The notes under the pieces are model-generated. The model had not been told where the DNA came from. It saw only the letters and a list, made by a program, of their open reading frames with translations, and did no database searches. A stretch of DNA of 64,000 nt from RHKX01 sp963823275 (GTDB taxonomy: Bacteria > Actinomycetota > Thermoleophilia > Solirubrobacterales > 70-9): NCBI GenBank assembly GCA_963823275.1, contig CAWGKW010000002.1, positions 930,001-994,000 on the forward strand. Direction: 5' to 3'. The position numbers were made by a program, and so were the translations under genes. Numbering within the stretch: the stretch's first letter is position 1; the number at the start of each line of letters is the position of its first letter. Below, in pieces: positions 8,021-16,827 of this stretch.

Positions 8021-9712
8021 TCACCCGGCTCGGGTGATCTCCTCGATCTTCAGCACCGTGTCGACGAGCTCGAGGCCCTCGGGGCGATGGGTGATCAGCA
8101 GGATCGAGCGCTCCCCGGCGGCCGCGAATGTGTCTGCGATCAACCGTTCGGCGGTCGGTGGGTCGAGGTTGGCGGTTGGTTCGTCGAGCAGCAGCACCGG
8201 GGCGGGGGAGAGCAACGCGCGGGCGACGATCAACCTTCCTCGCTGGCCCCCGGAGAGCTCGCGCCCGCCCTCGCCGACGAACGTGTCCAGGCCGTCGGGG
8301 AGCGAGTGGACCCATTCGGCGAGCCGGGCCGTCTCGAGCGCGGCCCAGAGCTCGGGGTCGCCCGCACCGGGGCGAGCGATCCTCAGATTCGCCGCGATCG
8401 TCGAGCTGAACAGGTGGGCGTCCTGCCCGGCCAGCGTGAACGTCGACCGGATGTCGTGCTGGCGGAGGGCCCGGACGTCGGTTCCGCCGATCTCGACGCT
8501 TCCGCTGTCGGGGTCGAGGAACCGCAGAAGCAACGAGACGATCGTGGTCTTACCGGTTCCACTCGCCCCGAGTAACGCGACTCGACCGCCGGCGCCGATC
8601 GTGAGGTCCAGATCGGCGAAGGTCGGTTCGGCCGAGCCCGGATAACGGGCGGTGACGCGACGTAGGGCCACCGACGGGTCGGCCGGCGCCGGCTCTGGGT
8701 CGGGTGGATCGACGATCTCCGGCTCGGTGTCGGTCAGCTCGAGCACCCGCCTGCCGGCGGAGATCGTGGAGCCGAGCTCCCGGGCCGCCTCCGGGAGGGG
8801 GGCGGTGGCCTCGAACGAGGAGATGGTCAACAGCGCCAGCGTCGCGATCATCAGCCGGTCGAGGGAGCCGTCGCCGTTGGCCGCAACCGCGGAGGCCAGC
8901 ACGGCTGCGGTGGTCGCGCCGGTGATCAGGACCGAGAGGGCGTCCGCAACGCCGGCGACGAATGCGTCGCGACGCGCCAGCCGGGCGAGCTCGTGGTCCC
9001 TCTCGGCGGTGCGCTCGAAGGCGCTGTCGGCCGCGCCGTAGACGAGCAGCTCGGGGGTGCCGCGGAGGAACTCGACGACGTCGGCGGTCAGCTCTGAGCG
9101 TGCCGCGCGCTGGCGGTCGCCGCTGGTGCGCTGGATGAGCGCGGCGAGGGTGGGCACGCCAACGCCGGCCAGCAGCAATCCGACCGCAAGGATGAGCGCG
9201 GCGATCGGCAGGAAGACGGCGGTGAAGCCGATCGCCCCCGCGGCGACCAGAGCTGCGGCCAGTGGAGGCGCCAGTCCCCTCAGGTAGAGCCCCTGAAGGG
9301 CATCGACGTCTCCGACCATCCGGCTCAGCAGCTCGCCGTGACGGAAGGCCTCCAGTTGTGCGGGGGCGAGGGGCTCGATCCGCTCGTAGAAGCGCGAGCG
9401 CAGCCGACCGAGCGCACGGAACGCCATGTCGTGGGAGACCAGGCGGTCGAGGTAGCGGACCAGTGGTCGGCCGATCCCGAAGAACCGCACCGCGACGATG
9501 ACCACCGTCAGCGAGAGGATCTCCGGCATCTCGGCTGCTCGTGAGATCAGATAGCCGGCGGTCGTCATCAGGGCGATCCCGAAGGCCACCGCGAGCGCGC
9601 CGAGCAGGACGGAACCGGCGAACCGGCGCCGTCCGACGGGAGCCAGTTCGACCAGGCGTCGCACGGTGTCCGCGGTGCCCTCTCGCGCATGCTCGGCGTC
9701 CCGATCGCTCAT
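8021..9712 (-). CDS. cydC: ABC exporter for cytochrome bd assembly, CydC subunit
   Basis: 563 residues from ATG 9712 (MSDRDAEHA), overlapping the cydD stop as ATGA. A membrane domain with six hydrophobic segments (LLGALAVAFGIALMTTAGYL onward, with the CydC-like GIGRPLVRYLDRLVSHDMAF) is followed by an ATPase with Walker A GASGTGKTT, signature LSGGQRGRL and Walker B VLLLDEPTANLD. CydDC exports thiols (glutathione or cysteine in E. coli) and is needed to assemble cytochrome bd. It is the last gene of a cydA-B-D-C operon. A long frame continues upstream of the start but is non-homologous. Confidence 0.88.
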   Translation of the reverse strand: MSDRDAEHAREGTADTVRRLVELAPVGRRRFAGSVLLGALAVAFGIALMTTAGYLISRAAEMPEILSLTVVIVAVRFFGIGRPLVRYLDRLVSHDMAFRALGRLRSRFYERIEPLAPAQLEAFRHGELLSRMVGDVDALQGLYLRGLAPPLAAALVAAGAIGFTAVFLPIAALILAVGLLLAGVGVPTLAALIQRTSGDRQRAARSELTADVVEFLRGTPELLVYGAADSAFERTAERDHELARLARRDAFVAGVADALSVLITGATTAAVLASAVAANGDGSLDRLMIATLALLTISSFEATAPLPEAARELGSTISAGRRVLELTDTEPEIVDPPDPEPAPADPSVALRRVTARYPGSAEPTFADLDLTIGAGGRVALLGASGTGKTTIVSLLLRFLDPDSGSVEIGGTDVRALRQHDIRSTFTLAGQDAHLFSSTIAANLRIARPGAGDPELWAALETARLAEWVHSLPDGLDTFVGEGGRELSGGQRGRLIVARALLSPAPVLLLDEPTANLDPPTAERLIADTFAAAGERSILLITHRPEGLELVDTVLKIEEITRAG

Positions 9713-11394
9713 CAGCCCGCCCACCCGGGCTCGGTTGTGATTCGTCCCGCCTCGAGTCCGACCACTCGATCGGCCAGCCGGGCAAGCCCGCGACGATGGG
9801 CGATCAACAGGGCCGTGCGATCCCGGCACAGCGCTTCGATCGCTCGGCCGATCCGCTCCGCGTTGCCGGGGTCGAGGTTTGCGGTCGGCTCGTCGAGAAC
9901 CACGAACGGCGCATCCCGCAGGAACGCGCGGGCGAGCCCGATCCGCTGCCGTTCCCCCGCCGACAACGGCCGGCCGCCATCTCCGACCAGCGTCCCGACC
10001 CATCGGGGAGACGGCCGATGAACTCCTCGGCCTCCGCGCGCCGCAGCGCGCCGGCAACCGCGTCGGCGCTCGCGCCCGGGCTGCCGAGCCGGACGTTGTC
10101 GGCGATCGTGGCGCGGAAGATCGTCGGTGATTGCGGTACCCAGGCGAGCAGGCGTCGCCATTGCTCGATGGAGCATCGGGCGAGATCCACGTTCCCGGCC
10201 AGCACCCGCCCCGACGACGGTGACTCGCAGGCCCAGGACGAGTGCCGCGAGCGTGCTCTTGCCGGCGCCGCTCGGGCCGACGAGGGCCACGGTCTCACCA
10301 GGGGCGATCTCGAGGTCGACCGAGGAAAGCACGGGAACGTCGCGGCTCGGGTAGGCGAAGCCGGCGCCCACCAGTCGGATCGGGGCGACCGCCGGGCTCA
10401 GCGGAGTCAGGCCCCCCCTTCGCGAGGCATCGGGCTCGCCCTCATCGCCGATCAGCTCGAGCAACTGATCGGCGACGGCCCGGCCGTCGGCGCTGGCGTG
10501 GAACTGGGCACCGAGATTTCGCAGCGGCAGATAGAGCTCCGGCGCCAGCAGCAGGACGGTGAGAGCGGCCTCGAACCCGATGCCGCCGTCGACGAGGCGA
10601 ACTCCGACCGTGACGGCGACCAGGGCGATGCCCAGGGTCGCGGCCAGCTCGAGCACCGTCCCCGAAAGGAACGCCACCCGCAGCGTCCCCATGGTTGCCC
10701 GGCGATACTCGTCGCTGACCGCCTCGATCCGCTCGGCCTGAATCGCTCCGCGGTTGAAGGCCCGCAGCGTCGGTAGCCCCCTGACGACGTCGAGGAAGTG
10801 GCCCGCCAGACGGTTCAACGCGTTCAGGCGCTCCTGGGCTCGGGCCTCCGTGAACCTGCCGATCAGCCACATGAAGATCGGAATCAGCGGCAGGGTGATG
10901 AGCATGATCGCGGCGGAGACCAGGTCGATCGAGGTGACGACGATGAGGACGGCGATCGGGACGGTCATCGCGAGCACGACCTGGGGGATGTAGCGCGCGA
11001 AGGTCGCCTCCAGGGCGTCGATGCCGTCGACCGCGGCCGCCGCGACCTCGCCCGCATCGGCCCTCCTCCCGCCCGCGGCCCCTTCGCCGAGCAGCCGCGA
11101 TCGGAGCAGGGCCATCCGCAGGGTCGACATGACCGTCGTGGCGGCTCGGCGGCCGACTATCTCGAAACCCCAGCTCGCGGCGGCCCTGATCGAGACCGCC
11201 GCCACCAACGCGATCAGCTCCGGGGTCAGATCTGCGATCGCGGCACCTTCGAATCCGCGCGCCGCGACCCGCGCGATCAGGATCGCCTGGGCCAGCACCA
11301 TCGCCGTCGCGAGCAATCCGAGGACCGCGTCGGCGGCGAGCATCCCCCTGACTTCGGGCGCCCGCTCGATCAGGCGCCGGTCGATCACCCTCAT
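9712..11394 (-). CDS. cydD: ABC exporter for cytochrome bd assembly, CydD subunit, with two compensating frameshifts
   Basis: The frame from ATG 11394 encodes a CydD-like membrane domain and then Walker A GPSGAGKST. Right after LAALVLGL it loses homology near 10226. The neighbouring frame carries the expected continuation (SSGRVLAGNVDL, WVPQSPTIFRATIADNVRLG, FIGRLPDG). Near 10010 homology returns to the first frame with GTLVGDGGRPLSAGERQRIG and VVLDEPTANLDP. One inserted and one missing base explain this, and the total length stays near 560. Partner of CydC as a heterodimeric thiol exporter. It lies four bases before cydB's stop in the operon. If the shifts were real, about 70 residues including the Q-loop would be scrambled. 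Confidence 0.85.
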   Translation of the reverse strand: MRVIDRRLIERAPEVRGMLAADAVLGLLATAMVLAQAILIARVAARGFEGAAIADLTPELIALVAAVSIRAAASWGFEIVGRRAATTVMSTLRMALLRSRLLGEGAAGGRRADAGEVAAAAVDGIDALEATFARYIPQVVLAMTVPIAVLIVVTSIDLVSAAIMLITLPLIPIFMWLIGRFTEARAQERLNALNRLAGHFLDVVRGLPTLRAFNRGAIQAERIEAVSDEYRRATMGTLRVAFLSGTVLELAATLGIALVAVTVGVRLVDGGIGFEAALTVLLLAPELYLPLRNLGAQFHASADGRAVADQLLELIGDEGEPDASRRGGLTPLSPAVAPIRLVGAGFAYPSRDVPVLSSVDLEIAPGETVALVGPSGAGKSTLAALVLGLRVTVVGAGAGRERGSRPMLHRAMATPARLGTAITDDLPRHDRRQRPARQPGRERRRGCRRAAARGGRGVHRPSPRWVGTLVGDGGRPLSAGERQRIGLARAFLRDAPFVVLDEPTANLDPGNAERIGRAIEALCRDRTALLIAHRRGLARLADRVVGLEAGRITTEPGWAG

Positions 11395-11397
11395 GGC

Positions 11398-12468
11398 CTA
11401 CTCAGCCGATTCGGGCGGTCGACCCTCACTGCCGGCCAGCAGGTCGATCGGGCTATCGACGGGCTCGGCCCTGCCAAGGCGCGCCTTGAACACGTGGTAT
11501 GTCCACCCCTGGTAGAGGATCACCACCGGGGTCAGGACGACCGCGACCACGGTCATGACCGTCAGCGTGTAGTTGGCCGAGGAGGCGTTGTCGATCGTCA
11601 GGCTGTTGGCGAAATCAGGCGCAGCGACCATCACTCGTGGGTACATCTCGGTGAACAGGGTCACGACCCAGGCGGCGATCGTGATCGCGGTGGCGATGAA
11701 CGCGCGTCCCTCGCGGCGCGAGCGGATCAGCGGTACGGCTGCGCAGGCCGCAAGCGTCCCGGCGACCGCGACCGCGGCGCCGGGAAGGAGGTCGCGGTCG
11801 TTGACGTCGGCCCCAACCACGACCGTCCAGGCGAGCAGCGCGGCTGCGGCGATCGCCGCAAAGGGGGAGAGCCGAGAGGCGAGCAGATGGGCTCGGTCGC
11901 GAAGCGGTCCCTGCAGCCGGAGACCGAGGAACGTCGATCCGTGCGTGAGGCAGAGGAGGCCGACGGCCAGCCCCGCGAACACGGTGTAGGGACTGAAGAG
12001 GGACCAGAAGCTGCCCGCGAACTCCGAATCGGAGTCGATCGGAACGCCGGCGAGGAGGTTGGAGAGCCCGATGCCCCAGAGGATCGGCAGGAGCAGCGAG
12101 CAGGTGAAGTTGGTCCATGCCCAGAACGATCGCCAGCGATTCGAGTCGACCTTGTTGCGCCACTCGAAGGAGATCACCCTGAAGATCAGCAGGACGAGGA
12201 TGACGAGCAGCGCGACGTAGAAGCCGGAGAACATCGTCGCGTACCACTGCGGGAAGGCGGCGAAGGTCGCTCCACCCGCGGTGATCAGCCAGACCTCGTT
12301 TCCGTCCCAGACCGGGCCGATCGTGTCCATCACCGACTTGCGAGATTCCTCGTCGCCCCCGCCGAGGAACGGCGCGAGCATGCCGACGCCGAAGTCGAAG
12401 CCCTCGAGCACCAGGTACCCCGTCCAAAGGACGCAGATGAGGATGAACCAGACGGTCTCCAGGGACAT
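11398..12468 (-). CDS. cydB: Cytochrome bd ubiquinol/menaquinol oxidase subunit II
   Basis: 356 residues. The ATG at 12468 (MSLETVWFILICVLWTGYLV) is preferred over an upstream in-frame codon because CydB proteins begin right at the first helix, and it lies one base after the cydA stop. The family signature VLEGFDFGVGML follows. About eight or nine membrane segments are present, with the quinol-oxidase pattern GPVWDGNEVWLITAGGATFAAFP. With CydA it forms the high-affinity terminal oxidase that reduces O2 to water at low oxygen. The C-terminus is polar. Confidence 0.92.
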   Translation of the reverse strand: MSLETVWFILICVLWTGYLVLEGFDFGVGMLAPFLGGGDEESRKSVMDTIGPVWDGNEVWLITAGGATFAAFPQWYATMFSGFYVALLVILVLLIFRVISFEWRNKVDSNRWRSFWAWTNFTCSLLLPILWGIGLSNLLAGVPIDSDSEFAGSFWSLFSPYTVFAGLAVGLLCLTHGSTFLGLRLQGPLRDRAHLLASRLSPFAAIAAAALLAWTVVVGADVNDRDLLPGAAVAVAGTLAACAAVPLIRSRREGRAFIATAITIAAWVVTLFTEMYPRVMVAAPDFANSLTIDNASSANYTLTVMTVVAVVLTPVVILYQGWTYHVFKARLGRAEPVDSPIDLLAGSEGRPPESAE

Positions 12469-12469
12469 C

Positions 12470-13888
12470 TCAGTACCCCGGCGCCGCGGCCACCGCAGCA
12501 TCGTCAGATCGGTCGGAGGGTGGGTCGGCCTCAGGCAGGTCGAGGGTCGCGTAGCGGCGCATCAGCATGAAGTCGAGCACCGCCAGCCCGCCGTAGACGA
12601 CGACGAAGATCGAGAGGCTTGCGGCAACCATGCCGGCGCTCGTCGTCGGGGAGACGGCGTCCTCGGTCTTGAGCAGGCCGAAGGCCACCCACGGCTGTCG
12701 TCCGGCCTCGCTCAGGACCCACCCCGAGAGGCTGGAGACGTAGGGAAGGGCGATGCCGGCGACCGCGGCGCGGGCGAACCACCGCGACTCGCCGAGCCGG
12801 TCCCTGCGCAGCAGATAGGCGGCCCACAGTGCGAGCAGCAGCGACAGGGTGCCGAGGTAGGCCATCGCGCGCATGCTCCAGAAGACCAGTGCGACGTTCG
12901 GCACGTAGTCGCCGGGCCCGTACCGCTGCTCGTACTGGCCCTGCAGTTCGTTCATGCCCACGACCTTGCCGTCGAGTGAGTTCGTGGCCAGAAACGAGAG
13001 CGCGCGAGGGACCGAGATGTTGAAGGAGGGGTCCTGATCGTCCTCGGTGAATCCACCGATCTGAAACAGGGTGAAGCCGGCCGGCTGCTCGGTGTCCCAC
13101 AGGGCCTCGGCCGCCGCGATCTTCATCGGCTGGACGTTCGTGATCTCGACGCCGAATTCGCTGCCGACGGTCAGGTTCAACACCGAGACCGGGACGACGA
13201 TGATGATCGCCAACTTCGCCGCGGCACGGAAGACGAGCGGATCCCTGCCGCGTCGCATCTGCCAGATCGAGACTCCCAGGACGAGGAATCCTGCGGTCAT
13301 CAAGCCGGCGAGGAGAGCGTGACCGACCGCGAACCAGGTGAACGTCTGAAACAGGATGTCGAAGATGTTGGTCGCCTGCGCGTTGCCCGTGGCCGCGTCG
13401 ATCTCGTAGCCGACCGGATGCTGCATCCACGAGTTGGCGGCGAGAATGAAGAACGCCGAAAGCCATGTACCGGCCCAGACCATGTAGATCGTCGCCAGGT
13501 GAAGCTTCGGGCTGAGCCGCTTCCAGCCGAAGATCCAAAGGCCGAGGAAGGTCGATTCGAGGAAGAAAGCGCCGAGGCCCTCGATCGCGAGGGGGGAGCC
13601 GAAGACGTCGCCGACGACCCTCGAGAACGCCGACCAGTTCATCCCGAACTGGAACTCCTGCACGAGCCCGGTGGCGACTCCGATCGCGAAGTTGATCAGC
13701 ATCAACGTCCCGAAGAACCGCGTGAGCTGCAGCCACTTCTCCTCCCGCCGCCGATACCAGAGGGTCTGCATGATCGCGACGATCGGCGCCAGTCCGAGCG
13801 TCAGCGGTACGAAGATGAAGTGGTACAGCGTGGTCGACGCGAACTGCCAGCGTGCCAGATCAAGTGCTGTATCCGCGAGGACGATCAA
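12470..13888 (-). CDS. cydA: Cytochrome bd ubiquinol/menaquinol oxidase subunit I
   Basis: About 472 residues from a proposed TTG at 13888 (MIVLADTALDLARWQFAST). An open frame extends further up but has no homology. Conserved elements: the haem histidine in LYHFIFVPLTLGL, NFAIGVATGLVQEFQFGMNW, the GRQPW motif near the C-terminal third, and a second histidine region ILAANSWMQHPVGYE. It carries the haems b558, b595 and d and the quinol site. First gene of the cydABDC operon, with a strong hairpin about 80 bases upstream. The start codon is the least certain point. Confidence 0.88.
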   Translation of the reverse strand: MIVLADTALDLARWQFASTTLYHFIFVPLTLGLAPIVAIMQTLWYRRREEKWLQLTRFFGTLMLINFAIGVATGLVQEFQFGMNWSAFSRVVGDVFGSPLAIEGLGAFFLESTFLGLWIFGWKRLSPKLHLATIYMVWAGTWLSAFFILAANSWMQHPVGYEIDAATGNAQATNIFDILFQTFTWFAVGHALLAGLMTAGFLVLGVSIWQMRRGRDPLVFRAAAKLAIIIVVPVSVLNLTVGSEFGVEITNVQPMKIAAAEALWDTEQPAGFTLFQIGGFTEDDQDPSFNISVPRALSFLATNSLDGKVVGMNELQGQYEQRYGPGDYVPNVALVFWSMRAMAYLGTLSLLLALWAAYLLRRDRLGESRWFARAAVAGIALPYVSSLSGWVLSEAGRQPWVAFGLLKTEDAVSPTTSAGMVAASLSIFVVVYGGLAVLDFMLMRRYATLDLPEADPPSDRSDDAAVAAAPGY

Positions 13889-13966
13889 GGCGAGGTCGAT
13901 GTTACGCCAGGGACGGTTTTGAGCATTCGAGTCGAAGGTTGCGATGGGTGCGGTGAGGGCGGAACC

Positions 13967-13995
13967 GGGTCTCCCCGACCACGTCGGGGAGACCC
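13967..13995 (-). terminator. Perfect 13-bp hairpin between a secreted-protein gene and the cyd operon
   Basis: GGGTCTCCCCGAC at 13967-13979 pairs perfectly with GTCGGGGAGACCC at 13983-13995 around a three-base loop. It lies about 100 bases past the stop of the upstream minus-strand gene and about 80 bases before the cydA start. No T-run follows on the minus strand. It may be an intrinsic-like terminator for the secreted-protein gene or a 5' leader structure of the cyd mRNA. Confidence 0.6.
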
Positions 13996-14092
13996 ATTTC
14001 CATCTCGTCGGGGTGGCACGCAAGACCAGAACTTGCCGGGCTGAAACCCCATCGCGGCTCGGGCGATCTCAGGCGCGGCCGTGCTGGCCTTC

Positions 14093-14710
14093 TTAGTACT
14101 TCATGGTCGCCCCGATCAGCTGCGTGCACTGATCGGTCGTGTAGGCCGCCGCGAAGGGGCCGCCCGGCATCAGCGCGGGCTGGTAGACGAGTTCCTCGCC
14201 GGCCATCGGGCTGCAGGTCAGAGTGCCGGCGAGCTTGGACCGGAACGCCAGCCATTCGTAGTGCTTGACCGGTACCTCGACCTTGAACTTCTCGACGGAG
14301 CCGGTGCCCTCGTACCTGATCGTCGGCCCCTCGCGGGTGACCTTCGAATCGGTGCCGAGGCCGCGCTTGGCAAGCTGCAGGTGCAGCTTCCCGGGCGAGT
14401 CCGCGATCAGCCGGATCTTGGTGATCGTTCCGTCCTTCGGTGCGAACGGCACCAGGCCGGCGTGGGGGGGTCCGTCGTAGTAGGACTGGACCCGGGTGCA
14501 GGAGTCGCCGGGGGTCGGGCAGGGCTGCGGCGCGTCAACCGCGTCGATTCCCGGTACCGACAGGTCGGCACCGAACTTCGCCTTCTGCGTGCCGGACCCG
14601 TGCGCGAGGCTGCTCGTCGGAATCGCGAGCAGCACCGTCAGCACGGCGAGCATCAGTAACCCGGCAGCCGCCGTCAGCGGCGAACGGGTCGGGGGGTGGG
14701 TGGTGGTCAT
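14093..14710 (-). CDS. Secreted protein of unknown function
   Basis: 205 residues from ATG 14710. The N-terminus MTTTHPPTRSPLTAAAGLLM leads into a hydrophobic stretch ending in a probable signal-peptidase site (SSLAHG). The mature part has four cysteines (QPCPTPGDSC, LTCSP, DQC) and a beta-rich pattern (TKIRLIADSPGKLHLQLAKR, VEKFKVEVPVKHYEWLAFRS). This suggests a disulfide-bonded extracellular beta-sandwich, in the style of secreted proteins of Solirubrobacterales. I do not recognise a named family. A good ribosome site (GGAGG) precedes the start. Confidence 0.65.
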   Translation of the reverse strand: MTTTHPPTRSPLTAAAGLLMLAVLTVLLAIPTSSLAHGSGTQKAKFGADLSVPGIDAVDAPQPCPTPGDSCTRVQSYYDGPPHAGLVPFAPKDGTITKIRLIADSPGKLHLQLAKRGLGTDSKVTREGPTIRYEGTGSVEKFKVEVPVKHYEWLAFRSKLAGTLTCSPMAGEELVYQPALMPGGPFAAAYTTDQCTQLIGATMKY

Positions 14711-14824
14711 CGGAGGTTCCTCCTTGTTCGGGGTGAGTAATGGGTCCGATCAGGTTCGCCGCAACCTCGCCTCACTCCCAGGGGTCCCGGGGCTTGAGCG
14801 CACCTCCTCGGGGTGCGACCGGAT

Positions 14825-15688
14825 TCACCCCTCGGTATCGCCCCGCACGTCCGCCTCGACCTGGCGCTTCCATTCAGCCTTGTCCTCGCGCCAGCCCTCC
14901 TCGGTGCGGCGGCGCTTCCAGTAGCCGGATGCAGACACGTCCCGCTGCGGTACCCCCCGCTCAGCGAGGAGGTGCCTGTGAACCGCCCGCACCGCTCCCG
15001 CCTCACCGTGCACGAAGGCGTGAACCCGGCCGCGCGGGAAGCTCAGGCTCTCGACCGCCTCGAGCAGCGGCTCCGCTGCAAGCTCGACGGCGGGGTCGCG
15101 GTGGATCCAGGCCAACTCGAGCTCCCCCGGTGTCTCGAGCGGGTGCTCCTCCTCGGGGCCGTCGACGGAGACGATCACGTGGACGGGAACTCCCGCGGGA
15201 ATCCTCTCCAGGGCGACCGCGATGGCGGGGATCACGCAGGCGTCGCCGACCATCAGGTGCCAATCGGCGTCTGGGTCCGGCTCGTAGGCGCCGCCCGGCC
15301 CGATCAGTTGCAGCCTGTCACCCGGCCGGGCTGAGGCCGCCCACGGACCGGCGACGCCGGCGCCGCCGTGAATGACGAAGTCGATCGTCAGCTCGAGTCG
15401 CTCAGGGCTCCAGTCGCGGACCGAGAAGGTGCGGATCGTGGGCCACTGATCGGGCGGCAGGGATGCCTTGACCCCCCCTGGATCGAACGGAGCCGAGTAG
15501 GTGGCCCCCGCCGGCGGGATCTGCAGCTTCACGTAGTGATCGGTGAAGGGACCCGCACCGAAGCCGGCCAGATCGGCGCCTCCGACGACGATCCGGAGCA
15601 TCTGCGGCGTCAGGCGCTCGACGCTTCGAACCTCCGTCAGCCGAGGCGGCGTTCGCTTCGCGGACATCTTTGCGGTCGAGTCGGCCAT
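14825..15688 (-). CDS. Siderophore-interacting FAD/NAD(P)H ferric reductase family protein
   Basis: About 287 residues from ATG 15688 (MADSTAKM). The first half is the FAD-binding barrel of the SIP/ViuB family (TPQMLRIVVGGADLAGF, IRTFSVRDWSPERLELTIDFVIHG, GPWAASARPGDRLQLIGPGG). The second half is the NAD(P)H-binding SIP domain (HLMVGDACVIPAIAVALERI, ASGYWKRRRTEEGWREDK). Members reduce ferric siderophores in the cytoplasm. It is transcribed away from the YceI gene across about 150 bases that hold two matching palindromes, suggesting shared control. Confidence 0.85.
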   Translation of the reverse strand: MADSTAKMSAKRTPPRLTEVRSVERLTPQMLRIVVGGADLAGFGAGPFTDHYVKLQIPPAGATYSAPFDPGGVKASLPPDQWPTIRTFSVRDWSPERLELTIDFVIHGGAGVAGPWAASARPGDRLQLIGPGGAYEPDPDADWHLMVGDACVIPAIAVALERIPAGVPVHVIVSVDGPEEEHPLETPGELELAWIHRDPAVELAAEPLLEAVESLSFPRGRVHAFVHGEAGAVRAVHRHLLAERGVPQRDVSASGYWKRRRTEEGWREDKAEWKRQVEADVRGDTEG

Positions 15689-15752
15689 TCGGCAGCTGAG
15701 GGTAGGGGTCCGGCAGCCGCTCCAGCAGCAAAGCTGACCCTCCGGAAGATAG

Positions 15753-15796
15753 TTGCGGCCGCAATCTTCTCTGTGGTAAGTTATTTGCGCAAGCAA
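15753..15796. promoter_or_regulatory. Two TTGC-N4-GCAA palindromes in a divergent promoter
   Basis: TTGCGGCCGCAA at 15753-15764 and TTGCGCAAGCAA at 15785-15796 both fit TTGC-N4-GCAA. Their centres are 32 bases apart, about three helical turns, so they face the same side of the DNA. They sit between the start of the siderophore-interacting gene (15688, minus) and the YceI gene (15837, plus). The form is that of winged-helix operators of the MarR type (inference). No MarR-like regulator is encoded in this window. Confidence 0.55.
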
Positions 15797-15836
15797 CAAT
15801 CATCCCCCCTTCCCACTCCCTGAAAGCGAGTCAAAC

Positions 15837-16388
15837 ATGAGCACCACAATCCAGACGGCCATCCCCTCCGGCACCTGGGCCGTCGACAACGCCCACACCA
15901 AGGTCGGCTTCGCCGTCAAGCACATGGGGGTATCGACGGTGCGGGGCGAGTTCCGCGACTTCGAGGGATCCCTCGTGGTAGACGAGGCCGGCGGGCTGAC
16001 CGCCCGCGGGGCCGTCCGGGCGGCATCGATCGACACCAACCAGAAGCAGCGCGACGAGCACCTCCGCTCGGCTGACTTCTTCGACGCGCAGGGTTACCCG
16101 GAGATCACCTTCGAGTCCACGAGCATCGAGCCGGTCGACGACGAGAACTACAGGATCGTCGGCAACCTGACGATCCACGGCGTCACCAACGAGATCGAGC
16201 TCAACGCTGAGCACGGCGGGGTCGATGTCGGCATGCAGGACGAGCAGCGAACGGGCTTCGAAGTCACCGGGCAGATCTCCCGAAGCGCCTACCGGATGAG
16301 GTTCAACGCGGCTCTTGGGAGCGGCAACGCCGTGGTCGCCGACAAGGTCAAGCTGGCCCTCGATGTCGAGGCCATCAAGCAGGACTGA
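15837..16388 (+). CDS. YceI family lipid-binding protein
   Basis: 183 residues from ATG 15837. The YceI lipocalin-like beta-barrel is evident: GTWAVDNAHTKVGFAVKHMG, TVRGEFRDFEG, IDTNQKQRDEHLRSADFFDA, YPEITFEST and a C-terminal SRSAYRMRFN. Family members bind polyisoprenoid lipids such as long-chain quinone precursors. There is no signal peptide, as is common in actinobacterial homologues, so it is probably cytosolic. Upstream palindromes suggest repressor control, and a strong hairpin follows the stop. Confidence 0.9.
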   Translation: MSTTIQTAIPSGTWAVDNAHTKVGFAVKHMGVSTVRGEFRDFEGSLVVDEAGGLTARGAVRAASIDTNQKQRDEHLRSADFFDAQGYPEITFESTSIEPVDDENYRIVGNLTIHGVTNEIELNAEHGGVDVGMQDEQRTGFEVTGQISRSAYRMRFNAALGSGNAVVADKVKLALDVEAIKQD

Positions 16389-16409
16389 GTCCGTGCGAAC
16401 GGACCTCCG

Positions 16410-16434
16410 AACGGGCGGCACTCGGCCGCCCGTT
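16410..16434 (+). terminator. Stem-loop terminator after the YceI gene
   Basis: AACGGGCGGC at 16410-16419 pairs with GCCGCCCGTT at 16425-16434 around a five-base loop, followed by CTCGTTG. It begins about 20 bases after the YceI stop. The stem is long and GC-rich with only a weak T-run, typical of high-GC actinobacteria. Confidence 0.75.
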
Positions 16435-16479
16435 CTCGTTGCGGGCCGGTCGACCAGATCGCACGCTAGGGTGAACGCG

Positions 16480-16722
16480 ATGGATGACGCCACCCTTCAG
16501 GATCAGATCGAGCGGCTCGTTGCCGAGGAGCATCGACTGATGGACGATGCCGCCGGAAAGGGCCCCGACGAGGAACGCCACGAGCGCCTCAGCCGGATCA
16601 AGGTCGACCTTGATCAGTGCTGGGACTTGCTGCGGCAGCGCAAGAGCCACGAGGAGTTCAACCTCGACCCCGACAACACCTCGGTTCGCGACGAGTCCAC
16701 GGTCGAGGGCTACGAGCAGTAG
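16480..16722 (+). CDS. DUF2630 family protein
   Basis: 80 residues from ATG 16480 (MDDATLQDQIERLVAEEHRL). A long helix-hairpin with ERLSRIKVDLDQCWDLLRQRKSHEE and a conserved tail resembling NTSVRDESTVEGYEQ is the DUF2630 pattern, a small actinobacterial family of unknown role. Cytosolic, probably coiled-coil. The open frame extends upstream into the YceI coding region, but the family begins at this ATG. Confidence 0.8.
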   Translation: MDDATLQDQIERLVAEEHRLMDDAAGKGPDEERHERLSRIKVDLDQCWDLLRQRKSHEEFNLDPDNTSVRDESTVEGYEQ

Positions 16723-16827
16723 CGGAGCGGTCACGCCGACGCGCGACCTGAGCCGAACCCGGTTCGGCGGCGAGGTCCCGGTCGTGAGAGGCTGGTCTCC
16801 CCGTCACCGAGGAGAGAGGCCGACCAG

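Noticed and set aside
10021..12570. Long open frames antisense to cydD and cydB
   Set aside because: They are composition artefacts of high-GC DNA, with Arg/Asp/Gly-rich translations and no domain pattern; the sense genes are certain.
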